Assembly (NCBI GenBank): GCA_937910385.1
Contig: CALEPT010000135.1
Coordinates: 1-12,890, forward strand
Source of the DNA: an uncultured Ruminococcus sp.
GTDB lineage: Bacteria; Bacillota; Clostridia; Oscillospirales; Ruminococcaceae
Length of the DNA stretch: 12,890 bases
Direction of reading: 5' to 3'
Below the pieces are notes generated by a model. That model did no database searches and was not told the DNA's origin. It worked only from the letters and a program-made list of their open reading frames with translations. This document shows, in pieces, positions 1-6,120 of the stretch. A program made the position numbers and the translations under genes. Each line of letters begins with the position of its first letter. Within the stretch, counting starts at the first letter, position 1.

Positions 1-118
1 CGCGCTCGTTGCCGTTTTCATCTACCGTTATAGCCTTGAACATTCTTCCGGTTGTACCAATTTTGCCAGCTTTCATGAGTTCGATTGCTGCTTGTTCAAT
101 AATCATTGCATTTGTCAT
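1..118 (-). CDS. Partial leftward gene of unknown function (N-terminal 39 residues)
   Basis: Read on the minus strand, an ATG at 118-116 opens a frame that stays open to the window edge and begins MTNAMIIEQAAIELMKAGKI, continuing for 39 residues. A purine-rich AGAGGCA lies 6-12 nt upstream as a possible ribosome-binding site, and a near-perfect promoter on the same strand lies at 213-241, so this is a transcribed gene and not noise. The start resembles small accessory proteins of Firmicute mobile elements, possibly with an ArdC-like ssDNA-binding domain, but too little is visible to assign a function. It diverges from the phage operon. It could be a host or element gene flanking the prophage, or an early phage gene. 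Confidence 0.6.
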   Translation of the reverse strand, partial: MTNAMIIEQAAIELMKAGKIGTTGRMFKAITVDENGNER

Positions 119-212
119 CTTCGTTGCCTCTTTTCGGTTTTTTTTGGGAAAAATCAAACTTTTTTGGGGGGTTGACCTACAAAAAACACGCCCCGGTTCA
201 ATTTACGATTAT

Positions 213-241
213 ATTATACTCTGATTTTACATAAAAGTCAA
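213..241 (-). promoter_or_regulatory. Sigma-A promoter for the leftward gene
   Basis: On the minus strand the sequence has TTGACT (241-236), a 17-nt spacer, and TATAAT (218-213). Transcription would start near 206 and give a leader of about 85 nt before the ATG at 118. One mismatch to consensus and ideal spacing make it convincing. Confidence 0.75.
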
Positions 242-272
242 GAGATTATTCAAGATTTTTCGTATTCAATAA

Positions 273-288
273 GTTACAAAATTGTAAC
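273..288. repeat. Inverted repeat GTTACAAAATTGTAAC
   Basis: Two 7-bp arms, GTTACAA and TTGTAAC, are separated by AA. It lies about 30 bp upstream of the -35 of the leftward promoter. It could be a repressor operator or part of a recombinase attachment site. Confidence 0.45.
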
Positions 289-307
289 CTTGTTTCAAAT
301 TTAATTC

Positions 308-323
308 AATGTTTGAGAACATT
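308..323. repeat. Inverted repeat AATGTT-TGAG-AACATT
   Basis: Two perfect 6-bp arms flank TGAG, 19 bp after the previous inverted repeat. The arms differ in sequence from the first repeat, so these are not two copies of one operator. The function is unknown. Confidence 0.4.
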
Positions 324-517
324 TTTCTAAAATCAACCTTTTTAAAAGCTTTTTACTACGCAACGGCGGCGGCGGGCGGGTATTCTTGTCGGCGTTTGAG
401 CGTGAGTCAATGGATCGGGGCGAGGGTACCGGTGGGGGATATGAAGAACCCGGAGTCGGGCGGGGTAGCCCCCTCTACCACACGCGAAAACAAAAAGGGC
501 AAATTTACGAAAATATC

Positions 518-546
518 TTGACATAAAACCGTAAATATTGTATAAT
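518..546 (+). promoter_or_regulatory. Perfect-consensus sigma-A promoter for the recombinase-terminase unit
   Basis: TTGACA (518-523), exactly 17 nt, and TATAAT (541-546). Transcription would start near 553, which rules out a recombinase start at the upstream in-frame ATG at 538. Such a strong promoter reading into late genes suggests either a hidden repressor control or constant expression. Confidence 0.85.
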
Positions 547-573
547 GATAAAAAAGAAAACGGAGGTAAAGTG

Positions 574-1320
574 ATGAATGTTATCGGATATATACGTGTC
601 AGCACGGATAATCAATGCAATGATGACAGGTTCGGGCTTGATGTTCAGCGCGAACAGATTACAGCATATTGTGAAAAGAACGATATGACGGTGGTGCGAT
701 GGGTTGAGGATCGGGGGGAGAGCGGAGCGAAAGAACGACCCGGTTTTGATATGTTAGCATACGGAGACATCGGGAATCCGCCGTATGAGGCAGTAATAGT
801 GGCAAAGAGTGACCGCGTAGCAAGAGACATTGAAGTCTATTATTATTACAAAATGTTGCTCAGAAAAAAGGATATAACGCTCATTTCCATAAGCGAAGAT
901 TTCGGAAAATTCGGAGTTTTTGCAGATATGCTTGAGAGTTTTACGTTATGTGTTGCAAAAATGGAACGGGAGAACATCACGAAGAGGACGAGTGCGGGGC
1001 GCGGGGTAAAAGCGTCACGCGGCGGATATAGCGGTGGGCGTCCGCCTTATGGGTACAGGTCTGCAAACCATTGTTTGGAGAAAGTGCCGGATGAGGTGGA
1101 AGTCGTGCGCACGGTGTTTCGGATGAAAGACGATGAGGGGCGGACGTATAAGGAAGTCTGCGAATATTTAAATAGTCTGGGAAAAACGAATCGGAGCGGC
1201 ACGAAGTTTTCAATTAGCACAATTCAAGTGATATATGAAAACAAGAAATTATATCAAGGGTATTACCGTTACGGGAAAAACGCCGAGTGGGTACGCGGGC
1301 AACACGAGCCGATATTATAA
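574..1320 (+). CDS. Short serine recombinase, lacking the C-terminal zinc-ribbon region
   Basis: This 248-residue protein belongs to the serine recombinase family, which cuts and rejoins DNA at attachment sites through a Ser-DNA intermediate. The N-terminal resolvase domain (about 1-145) has YIRVST with the predicted nucleophile S10, the arginine-rich DRVARD (80-85), and an AKMERENITKRTSAGR helix. A DNA-binding recombinase domain follows from GRPPYGYR (155-162) and the protein stops right after GQHEPIL. Full-length large serine integrases run to about 450-550 residues with a zinc ribbon and coiled coil after this point, which are absent here. The ATG at 574 fits GGAGGT (562-567) at 6-nt spacing; GTG at 571 is the alternative. 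It may be a prophage integrase, or a recombinase with a partner or altered control. The fold is certain, its role is inferred. Confidence 0.9.
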   Translation: MNVIGYIRVSTDNQCNDDRFGLDVQREQITAYCEKNDMTVVRWVEDRGESGAKERPGFDMLAYGDIGNPPYEAVIVAKSDRVARDIEVYYYYKMLLRKKDITLISISEDFGKFGVFADMLESFTLCVAKMERENITKRTSAGRGVKASRGGYSGGRPPYGYRSANHCLEKVPDEVEVVRTVFRMKDDEGRTYKEVCEYLNSLGKTNRSGTKFSISTIQVIYENKKLYQGYYRYGKNAEWVRGQHEPIL

Positions 1321-1341
1321 GGCACGGACAGAGTTAATTAT

Positions 1342-1406
1342 CCGCTCATAACGGGGTGAGCGGGAAAGACCGACAGGGGTCGCTCTTTTACGGGGAGGAA
1401 CCCCTG
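1342..1406 (+). ncRNA. Structured RNA element, copy A, in the terminase leader
   Basis: Stem 1 CCGCTCA / TGAGCGG (1342-1348 / 1357-1363) closes the loop TAACGGGG. The linker GAAA follows, then stem 2 GACC / GGTC (1368-1371 / 1378-1381) with loop GACAGG. A competing hairpin pairs CAGGGGT (1374-1380) with ACCCCTG (1400-1406) and would dissolve stem 2. Copy B at 5342-5407 has the same plan with compensatory changes, which is strong support for an RNA fold. The terminase ribosome-binding site lies in the loop of the competing hairpin, so a role in controlling translation is plausible. A ribozyme or processing site is also possible. I could not match it to a named RNA family. Confidence 0.65.
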
Positions 1407-1411
1407 CTTTT

Positions 1412-3073
1412 ATGGAGTCAAAAATACTGTTTGAAAAAATTTCGCAAAAAATAAAAAGGGAGCCGTGGGCTTTACAGGCTTATAATGACCTGTTCGCATT
1501 GTGTCGGAACGTGGAGGGGGAAGATTTTGCGCTCGCGCACGAGCAGAACCGCCTGTTAAGGGGAAGAGTGACGGAGGCGATACAGAAGCGGTACGACGTG
1601 AGTGGTTTTTTCGAGCTGTACAGAAAAACGCTGCTGTTTGACGCGCCATACGACCTTGACTGTTATCTGCTTTATCTGGAGATTAACCGAAAACCGCACG
1701 AACGCTTTTATCAACCGCGTCGGATGATACTTAAACAGGTGGTGGACGCTTTACAAGCCCTTGTAGACAACGAATTGGACGAGCTGTTTGTGTCGATGCC
1801 TCCGCGTGTTGGCAAAACTACGCTGCTTATGTTCTTTACAACATGGCTTATCGGGAGAGACGGCGAAGCGTCAAACCTGTATTCAGCGTATTCGGACGTT
1901 ATCACGAAAGCTTTTTATAACGGCATATTGGAAATATTGAACGACCCCGTGACTTATACGTGGCGCGATGTGTTCCCTGCGGCGAAATTGGTACAAACAA
2001 ATTCCGCTGATGAGACGATAAACATTGACCGCAAGAAGCGGTACCCGAGTCTGACTTGTCGTTCCTTATACGGTACCCTTAACGGAGCTTGCGACTGTAA
2101 TGGTTTTGAAATATCCGACGACCTGATCGGCGGCATAGAAGAAGCATTGAACAAGGACAGGATGGTTTCGGCGTGGAGCAAGGTGGATAATAATCTGCTG
2201 CCGAGGGCGAAAGAAAAAGCAAAAATTCTGTGGTGCGGTACGCGGTGGAGTATGATTGACCCCGCAGGTATCAGGATGGAGCTGTTGAAGAACGACGGAC
2301 GCTTTAAAGGCAGACGGTTTAAGATAATTAACCTGCCCGCGCTTGACGAGAACGACGAAAGTAATTTTGATTATTCGTATGGTGTGGGCTTTAGTACGGA
2401 CTATTATCATCAGAGGCGGGCGAGTTTTGAGCGCAATAACGATATGGCGAGCTGGAACGCGCAGTATATGGGGGAGCCGATAGAACGCGAGGGCGCGTTG
2501 TTCACGCCGGAAGAGTTCCGTTTTTATAACGGGGAATTGCCGGAGGGCAGACCTGACAGGGTATTTATAGCTGTTGATCCGGCGTTTGGCGGCGGTGACT
2601 TCGTGGCGGCTCCGATATGTTTTATGTACGGGAATGATATATATGTTCACGATGTTATATACAGCGCGGATGACAAAACGGTCACTCAGCCCTTGTTGGC
2701 TAAAGCTGTGGAGCAGTACGAGGTACAGGCAATGCAGATAGAGGCGACTAAAGCGACGGCAGCCTATAAGGATGGTATCGAGGAGTTGTTAAAGAAAAAG
2801 GGCATAAGGATAAATCTTACTACAAAAGCCGCTCCGACGAACAAGGCAAAAGATCAGCGCATATTTGATAAAGCTCCCGACATTCGAGAGATGATGATAT
2901 TCCGGGAGGACGGCAAGCGTAGCAGGACGTATAGTCTGTTTATGCAGAACGTGTATTCATTCAAGGTGTTCGGGAGGAATAAACACGATGATGCGCCGGA
3001 CAGTTTGGCTATGGCGATTGATATGGTAGTGCATCCGATTTCACGCGCTGAAGTGTTCAAGCGTTTCTTTTAA
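1412..3073 (+). CDS. terL: Phage terminase large subunit
   Basis: This is the 553-residue ATP-driven DNA packaging motor and nuclease, which docks on the portal and cuts phage DNA into head-length pieces. The ATPase domain shows Walker A MPPRVGKTT (129-137) and a probable Walker B ending in FEISDDL with D236/D237. The nuclease domain shows an acidic VDPAFGGGDF with D389, and a C-terminal HDDAPDSLA (525-533) typical of these enzymes. About 125 residues precede Walker A, longer than in many relatives. The start ATG is preceded by GGGGAGG (1392-1398) at an unusually long 13-nt spacing, inside a hairpin. No small terminase gene is found upstream; the recombinase stands in its place. The identification is firm. 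Confidence 0.95.
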   Translation: MESKILFEKISQKIKREPWALQAYNDLFALCRNVEGEDFALAHEQNRLLRGRVTEAIQKRYDVSGFFELYRKTLLFDAPYDLDCYLLYLEINRKPHERFYQPRRMILKQVVDALQALVDNELDELFVSMPPRVGKTTLLMFFTTWLIGRDGEASNLYSAYSDVITKAFYNGILEILNDPVTYTWRDVFPAAKLVQTNSADETINIDRKKRYPSLTCRSLYGTLNGACDCNGFEISDDLIGGIEEALNKDRMVSAWSKVDNNLLPRAKEKAKILWCGTRWSMIDPAGIRMELLKNDGRFKGRRFKIINLPALDENDESNFDYSYGVGFSTDYYHQRRASFERNNDMASWNAQYMGEPIEREGALFTPEEFRFYNGELPEGRPDRVFIAVDPAFGGGDFVAAPICFMYGNDIYVHDVIYSADDKTVTQPLLAKAVEQYEVQAMQIEATKATAAYKDGIEELLKKKGIRINLTTKAAPTNKAKDQRIFDKAPDIREMMIFREDGKRSRTYSLFMQNVYSFKVFGRNKHDDAPDSLAMAIDMVVHPISRAEVFKRFF

Positions 3074-3115
3074 AAAAAAAACAATTCTTTTATGCTTTAT
3101 TCGCAAGCAACACTC

Positions 3116-3144
3116 TTGACAACCACAAGAGAATATGCTATATT
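3116..3144 (+). promoter_or_regulatory. Extended -10 promoter for portal and head-tail genes
   Basis: TTGACA (3116-3121), 17-nt spacer, TATATT (3139-3144), with TG at 3136-3137 giving an extended -10. It lies in the 110-nt gap between terminase and portal. The predicted transcript start (about 3151) is followed at once by a small inverted repeat, AAGATA / TATCTT (3154-3159 / 3164-3169). An A10 tract (3072-3081) sits upstream. Confidence 0.75.
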
Positions 3145-3183
3145 GATGGTAGAAAGATATAGGTATCTTGGGGGTGCAGAGTT

Positions 3184-4617
3184 TTGGATCTTCACGGCAG
3201 ACGGATAATATACACCGACGTTGACGAGATAACAGACGACAATGTTATTGCCGTTCTGTCACAAGCAATGCCCGTACATAACCAAAACCGCGCCGAGATA
3301 CAGTATTTGTACGACTACTACAAGGGGAAACAGCCGATACTTTACCGGAAGAAAGAAATTCGCGAGGATATATGCAATAAGATAGTCGAGAATATCGCAA
3401 ATGAGATCGTGACTTTCAAGGTCGGGTATCTTATGGGGAAGCCGATCCAGTATATCTGCCGTGGTTCGGGTGATGAAAAAACTTTATCCGACGCGGTTAT
3501 TACACTTAACGATTATATGTACGCAGAGGACAAGGCGACGAAAGACACGGCTCTTGTCGAGTGGAACCATATTTGCGGTACAGCGTATCGTATGATTCTT
3601 CCCGATCCGGACGACGAGGCGGACGAAGCTCCGTTTGAGATATATACACTTGACCCGCGCAACACGTTTGTCGTGTATCACAGCGGTTTAGGAAATAAGC
3701 CTATAATGGGCGTGAGATATGTAACACGGAGTGATGGCTTGACTGCATACTCTGTTTACACAAAAAATCGCCATTATGAGCTTATGTATGACGGAGTTCT
3801 TGATTTTAAGGACGTGACGCCGGTTCCGGAGCTGTTTGTCACGTCGGAATATCACATATACGGTGACATTCCGATAATTGAATACCCCGCAAACAACGCA
3901 AGGCTGGGCGCGTTTGAAATTGTGCTCCCGTTGCTTGACGCGCTGAATAATGTTGCATCAAACCGGCTTGACGGTGTAGAGCAGTTTATCCAGTCGCTTC
4001 TTGTGCTGAAGGGCGTTGATATTGATATACCTATGTCAGAGATTAAAGAGGCGGGCGGGCTGAAAATCCCGCTTGAAGGCGATGCTTTTTATCTCGCGCA
4101 GGAGCTTAACCAGACGCAGACGCAGACGCTCGTAGACGATACCTATCAGACAATACTTGTAATTTGCGGAATGCCTAACCGCAACGGCGGTTCATCCACG
4201 AGCGATACCGGAAACGCTGTTATAATGCGTGATGGATGGTCTGATGCGGAAGCAAGGGCGGCGGCGTCAGAGGATATATTTAAAATCTCCGAACGAAGAT
4301 TTTTGCGACTTGCGCTGAATATAGCGAACACATACCGCAATCTGAATTTAAAGCTGTATAATATTGAGCCGCAGTTTACACGTCGTCATTATGAGCATAT
4401 AGAATCAAAGGCACAGGTCTTAATATCAATGCTGGCGTGCGACAAGATACATCCGCGACTGGCGTATGAATACTGCGGTATGTTCACAGATCCCGATTTA
4501 GCCTATACACAGAGTGCGGCTTATCACGAAGAGAGAAAAGCGGAAATTGTCAACGAGCTTAATAATTTTGCGAATAGCGAAACAGCAGCGGCACAGGCGG
4601 CGACGGAAGATGTATGA
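3184..4617 (+). CDS. Portal protein, SPP1 gp6-like
   Basis: The 477-residue product looks like a portal of the SPP1 gp6 type, the ring through which DNA enters and leaves the head and where tail connectors bind. Typical pieces are the early YYKGKQPILYRKKE segment, the VGYLMGKPI strand, IIEYPANNARLGAFE, and the later helical stretch with GMPNRNGGSSTSDTGNA. Length is usual for the family. The start is a TTG at 3184 with GGGGGTG (3170-3176) 7 nt upstream; no better in-frame start was seen. It lies between terminase and a gp7-like minor head gene, the expected order. Its last 8 nt overlap the next gene. A strong promoter directly upstream is unusual for an internal head gene. Confidence 0.92.
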   Translation: MDLHGRRIIYTDVDEITDDNVIAVLSQAMPVHNQNRAEIQYLYDYYKGKQPILYRKKEIREDICNKIVENIANEIVTFKVGYLMGKPIQYICRGSGDEKTLSDAVITLNDYMYAEDKATKDTALVEWNHICGTAYRMILPDPDDEADEAPFEIYTLDPRNTFVVYHSGLGNKPIMGVRYVTRSDGLTAYSVYTKNRHYELMYDGVLDFKDVTPVPELFVTSEYHIYGDIPIIEYPANNARLGAFEIVLPLLDALNNVASNRLDGVEQFIQSLLVLKGVDIDIPMSEIKEAGGLKIPLEGDAFYLAQELNQTQTQTLVDDTYQTILVICGMPNRNGGSSTSDTGNAVIMRDGWSDAEARAAASEDIFKISERRFLRLALNIANTYRNLNLKLYNIEPQFTRRHYEHIESKAQVLISMLACDKIHPRLAYEYCGMFTDPDLAYTQSAAYHEERKAEIVNELNNFANSETAAAQAATEDV

Positions 4618-5209
4618 AAGAACTGATAAAGCGGTTGCGATTATAAACGATCGTCTTATAGAATTATTCAGCGATTTAAAAAGCGTGATGACCTTTGACC
4701 GGCTAAATATAATGCAGGCGGTGAACGATACATACGCGGAAGCAGACGAGATCATTCGGAAGGTATTTCTTGCGCTTGCGCGTCACGTTTACGCGGATAA
4801 GGTCAATGACGATAGGGGACGCAAAATTGATGAAGAGTGGCTTGATTTTGTTTTGACCGCGTATGATCCGGTCAGCAAATATGTGTACGTCAATGAGTTT
4901 GACCGCAAGAGGGCGCGTCTGATTGAGGCGGCTATATCCAGTACCGCGAAAACGCAGGAAATAGACAGAGCACTGAAAGCTTTATCATTTATGGCTCGTG
5001 TATATGCGGTGATAGTGACCGATAAAGCGCATTTACAGGCTCTTGAGGACAATAGGGTGAAAAAAGTCAGATGGGTTGCAGAGCTGGACGAAAAGACCTG
5101 TACGGTATGCCATAAGCGGGATGGAAAGATATATTTTTTGGAAGATTTACCGCCGAAGCCTCATCCGAATTGCCGCTGTTGGTATAAAGAGGTGAGAAAA
5201 CAAGCTTGA
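4610..5209 (+). CDS. Minor head protein, SPP1 gp7 / Mu gpF-like
   Basis: This 199-residue protein matches the phage minor head family that joins the procapsid with the portal and aids DNA ejection. The diagnostic part is the C-terminus: a WVAELDEKTCTVCHKRDGK stretch, then PHPNCRCWY, with C164, C167, H185, C188 and C190 arranged like a metal site. The N-terminal part is mostly helical and basic. ATG at 4610 overlaps the portal stop by 8 nt, which favours translational coupling; an earlier in-frame ATG at 4514 would lie deep inside the portal gene and give an Arg/Lys-rich tail unlike the family, so I reject it. It is shorter than many relatives (about 250-400 residues), so only the core domain may be kept. 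Confidence 0.88.
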   Translation: MYERTDKAVAIINDRLIELFSDLKSVMTFDRLNIMQAVNDTYAEADEIIRKVFLALARHVYADKVNDDRGRKIDEEWLDFVLTAYDPVSKYVYVNEFDRKRARLIEAAISSTAKTQEIDRALKALSFMARVYAVIVTDKAHLQALEDNRVKKVRWVAELDEKTCTVCHKRDGKIYFLEDLPPKPHPNCRCWYKEVRKQA

Positions 5210-5358
5210 ATGTTAATAATCTACCTGCGGAGTCGGCAGAACAGATAATTAAAATCATTAGACACGGCAATGATGCCGAAGTAAAGAAAATCAACGGTCA
5301 AATTGTTGTGATAGAAATAGAACGCAAGGTGCGCGCAAAGACCTCTATAACCGGGTAG
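5206..5358 (+). CDS. Small phage protein of unknown function (50 residues)
   Basis: A TTG at 5206 overlaps the previous stop by 4 nt (TTGA), a typical coupling arrangement, with AGAGGTG (5188-5194) upstream. The frame codes for MNVNNLPAESAEQIIKIIRH followed by a charged, beta-like stretch ending in KTSITG. The balanced composition and the tight junction argue for a real gene. No family is recognised. A short protein at this place, between minor head and scaffold genes, is common in related phages. Its last codons and stop form the first stem of RNA element copy B, so coding and RNA structure share the DNA. An ATG at 5210 in another frame gives only 12 residues and is rejected. Confidence 0.65.
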   Translation: MNVNNLPAESAEQIIKIIRHGNDAEVKKINGQIVVIEIERKVRAKTSITG

Positions 5359-5407
5359 AGGGAAACAGTCAACAGGGACTATAAGCAACAAGGAGCTTAT
5401 AGTCCTG
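5342..5407 (+). ncRNA. Structured RNA element, copy B, upstream of the scaffold gene
   Basis: Stem 1 CCTCTA / TAGAGG (5342-5347 / 5356-5361) closes the loop TAACCGGG. The linker GAAAC follows, then stem 2 AGTC / GACT (5367-5370 / 5377-5380) with loop AACAGG. A competing hairpin pairs GGACTATAAGC with GCTTATAGTCC (5376-5386 / 5395-5405), 11 bp, loop AACAAGGA; it can be extended by CAG / CTG with a bulge. Loops match copy A at 1342-1406 in 12 of 14 positions while the stems differ and still pair. The AAGGAG here has no start codon at a useful distance. The T-rich ATTATTTGTTTTA after the hairpin could make it a weak terminator or attenuator. Confidence 0.65.
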
Positions 5408-5541
5408 ATTATTTGTTTTAAACAGCCTCCGGGCTATTTGATAAGGCGAGTGAACGCCTAAAAACGCAACGGGCAGACAAGCCCGACAACAAACAGAAAA
5501 TCAGTGCGGAGTGAACCGCCGAAGAAACGCAGGAGAGACTT
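5408..5541 (+). promoter_or_regulatory. Multi-hairpin leader of the scaffold gene
   Basis: This gene-free leader holds four small perfect hairpins in a row: AGCC-TCCG-GGCT (5424-5435), AGGCG-AGTGAA-CGCCT (5444-5459), CGGGC-AGACAA-GCCCG (5470-5485) and GCGG-AGTGAA-CCGC (5506-5519). The second and fourth share the loop and its closing pair, GAGTGAAC, on otherwise different stems. A ribosome-binding site AGGAG (5531-5535) and the scaffold start follow. It may stabilise or regulate the message for scaffold and capsid, the most needed head proteins, or be bound by a protein. Confidence 0.5.
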
Positions 5542-6120
5542 ATGGCAAAAATTGACATTAGCAAGATTGAGGGGTACGCCGACATGACGCCGGAACAGAA
5601 GATTGCAGCTTTTGAGGCTTACGAATACGATGACAACGCGGCGGAAGTGGAGCGTTACAAGAATGCCGCATCGAAAGCGAACAGCGAGGCTGCAGACTGG
5701 AAGAAAAAGCACAATGCCTTGTTATCGGAAGAGGAACGGGCGAAGCAGACTCACGAAGAGGAGCTTGCGGATTTGCGCCGACAGGTTGCGGAAATGCAGA
5801 AAGAAAAAGCCGTGACCGCGAATAAGGCGCAGTTGCTCGCACTCGGATATGATGACGAATTGGCGGCTGAAACGGCGCAGGCGATGGCAGACGGTGATGC
5901 GAAAACGGTTTTTGTCAATCAGAAAAAGTTTCTTGAAAAGCACGACAAAGCATATAAGGCTTCGCTTATGGGGCAGGGAACAAAACCCCTTGCGGGAGAT
6001 GTAGAAAAAGGCGGCGGTATGACGCTTGAAAGGTTCCGAAAAATGTCGCCCGGTGAGCGATTCGATTATTCGGTTAAATATCCCGAAGAATACAAACAGT
6101 TATATGGAGGCAATGAATAA
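5542..6120 (+). CDS. Phage capsid scaffold protein (GP20-type)
   Basis: The 192-residue protein fits the scaffold family: it guides capsid assembly inside the procapsid and leaves before DNA packaging. It opens with MAKIDISKIEGYADM, then has a long charged coiled coil (about residues 34-95) rich in Glu, Lys and Ala, and a basic C-terminus with MSPGERFDYSVKYPEEYKQL that would bind the capsid shell. Length and charge pattern are typical. AGGAG (5531-5535) lies 6 nt before the ATG. Its stop TAA shares one base with the capsid ATG (TAATG), so the two are tightly coupled. No protease domain is present, in line with SPP1-like heads whose scaffold exits intact. Confidence 0.9.
   Translation: MAKIDISKIEGYADMTPEQKIAAFEAYEYDDNAAEVERYKNAASKANSEAADWKKKHNALLSEEERAKQTHEEELADLRRQVAEMQKEKAVTANKAQLLALGYDDELAAETAQAMADGDAKTVFVNQKKFLEKHDKAYKASLMGQGTKPLAGDVEKGGGMTLERFRKMSPGERFDYSVKYPEEYKQLYGGNE

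Larger units (their letters stand above)
119..573. other. 455-nt divergent intergenic region with a GC-rich island
   Basis: No credible gene is visible here. The region holds, in order, the leader and promoter of the leftward gene, an AT-rich stretch (242-357) with two inverted repeats, a GC-rich block (about 358-479) whose composition differs sharply from its surroundings, and the rightward promoter for the recombinase. The GC-rich block contains GGTAG / CTACC (464-468 / 475-479) but no following T-tract, so it does not look like a terminator. Large serine recombinases usually have their attachment site near their gene, so this gap is a reasonable place for attP or attL, but no core can be fixed from one sequence. 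Confidence 0.55.

Noticed and set aside
309..521. 70-residue ORF across the GC-rich island, and an opposite-strand ORF at 342-605
   Set aside because: Neither has a ribosome-binding site, both have odd composition, and the second one crosses the recombinase promoter and start.
1342..1406. Hammerhead ribozyme, because of the GAAA between stems
   Set aside because: The required CTGANGA segment before stem 1 is absent in both copies.
2066..2650. Minus-strand ORF of 194 residues
   Set aside because: It is a shadow of the terminase gene without start signals.
5366..5407. Resemblance of GACTATAAG...TTATAGTCC to group I intron R and S motifs
   Set aside because: The two arms are only 8 nt apart, with no room for the P3 and P8 elements, and no P, Q or splice-site features are seen. 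They form a simple hairpin.
5376..5420. Firm intrinsic terminator call for the 11-bp hairpin
   Set aside because: The stem is good, but the T-rich tail is broken by other bases and starts several nt after the stem; it is noted only as a possible attenuator.
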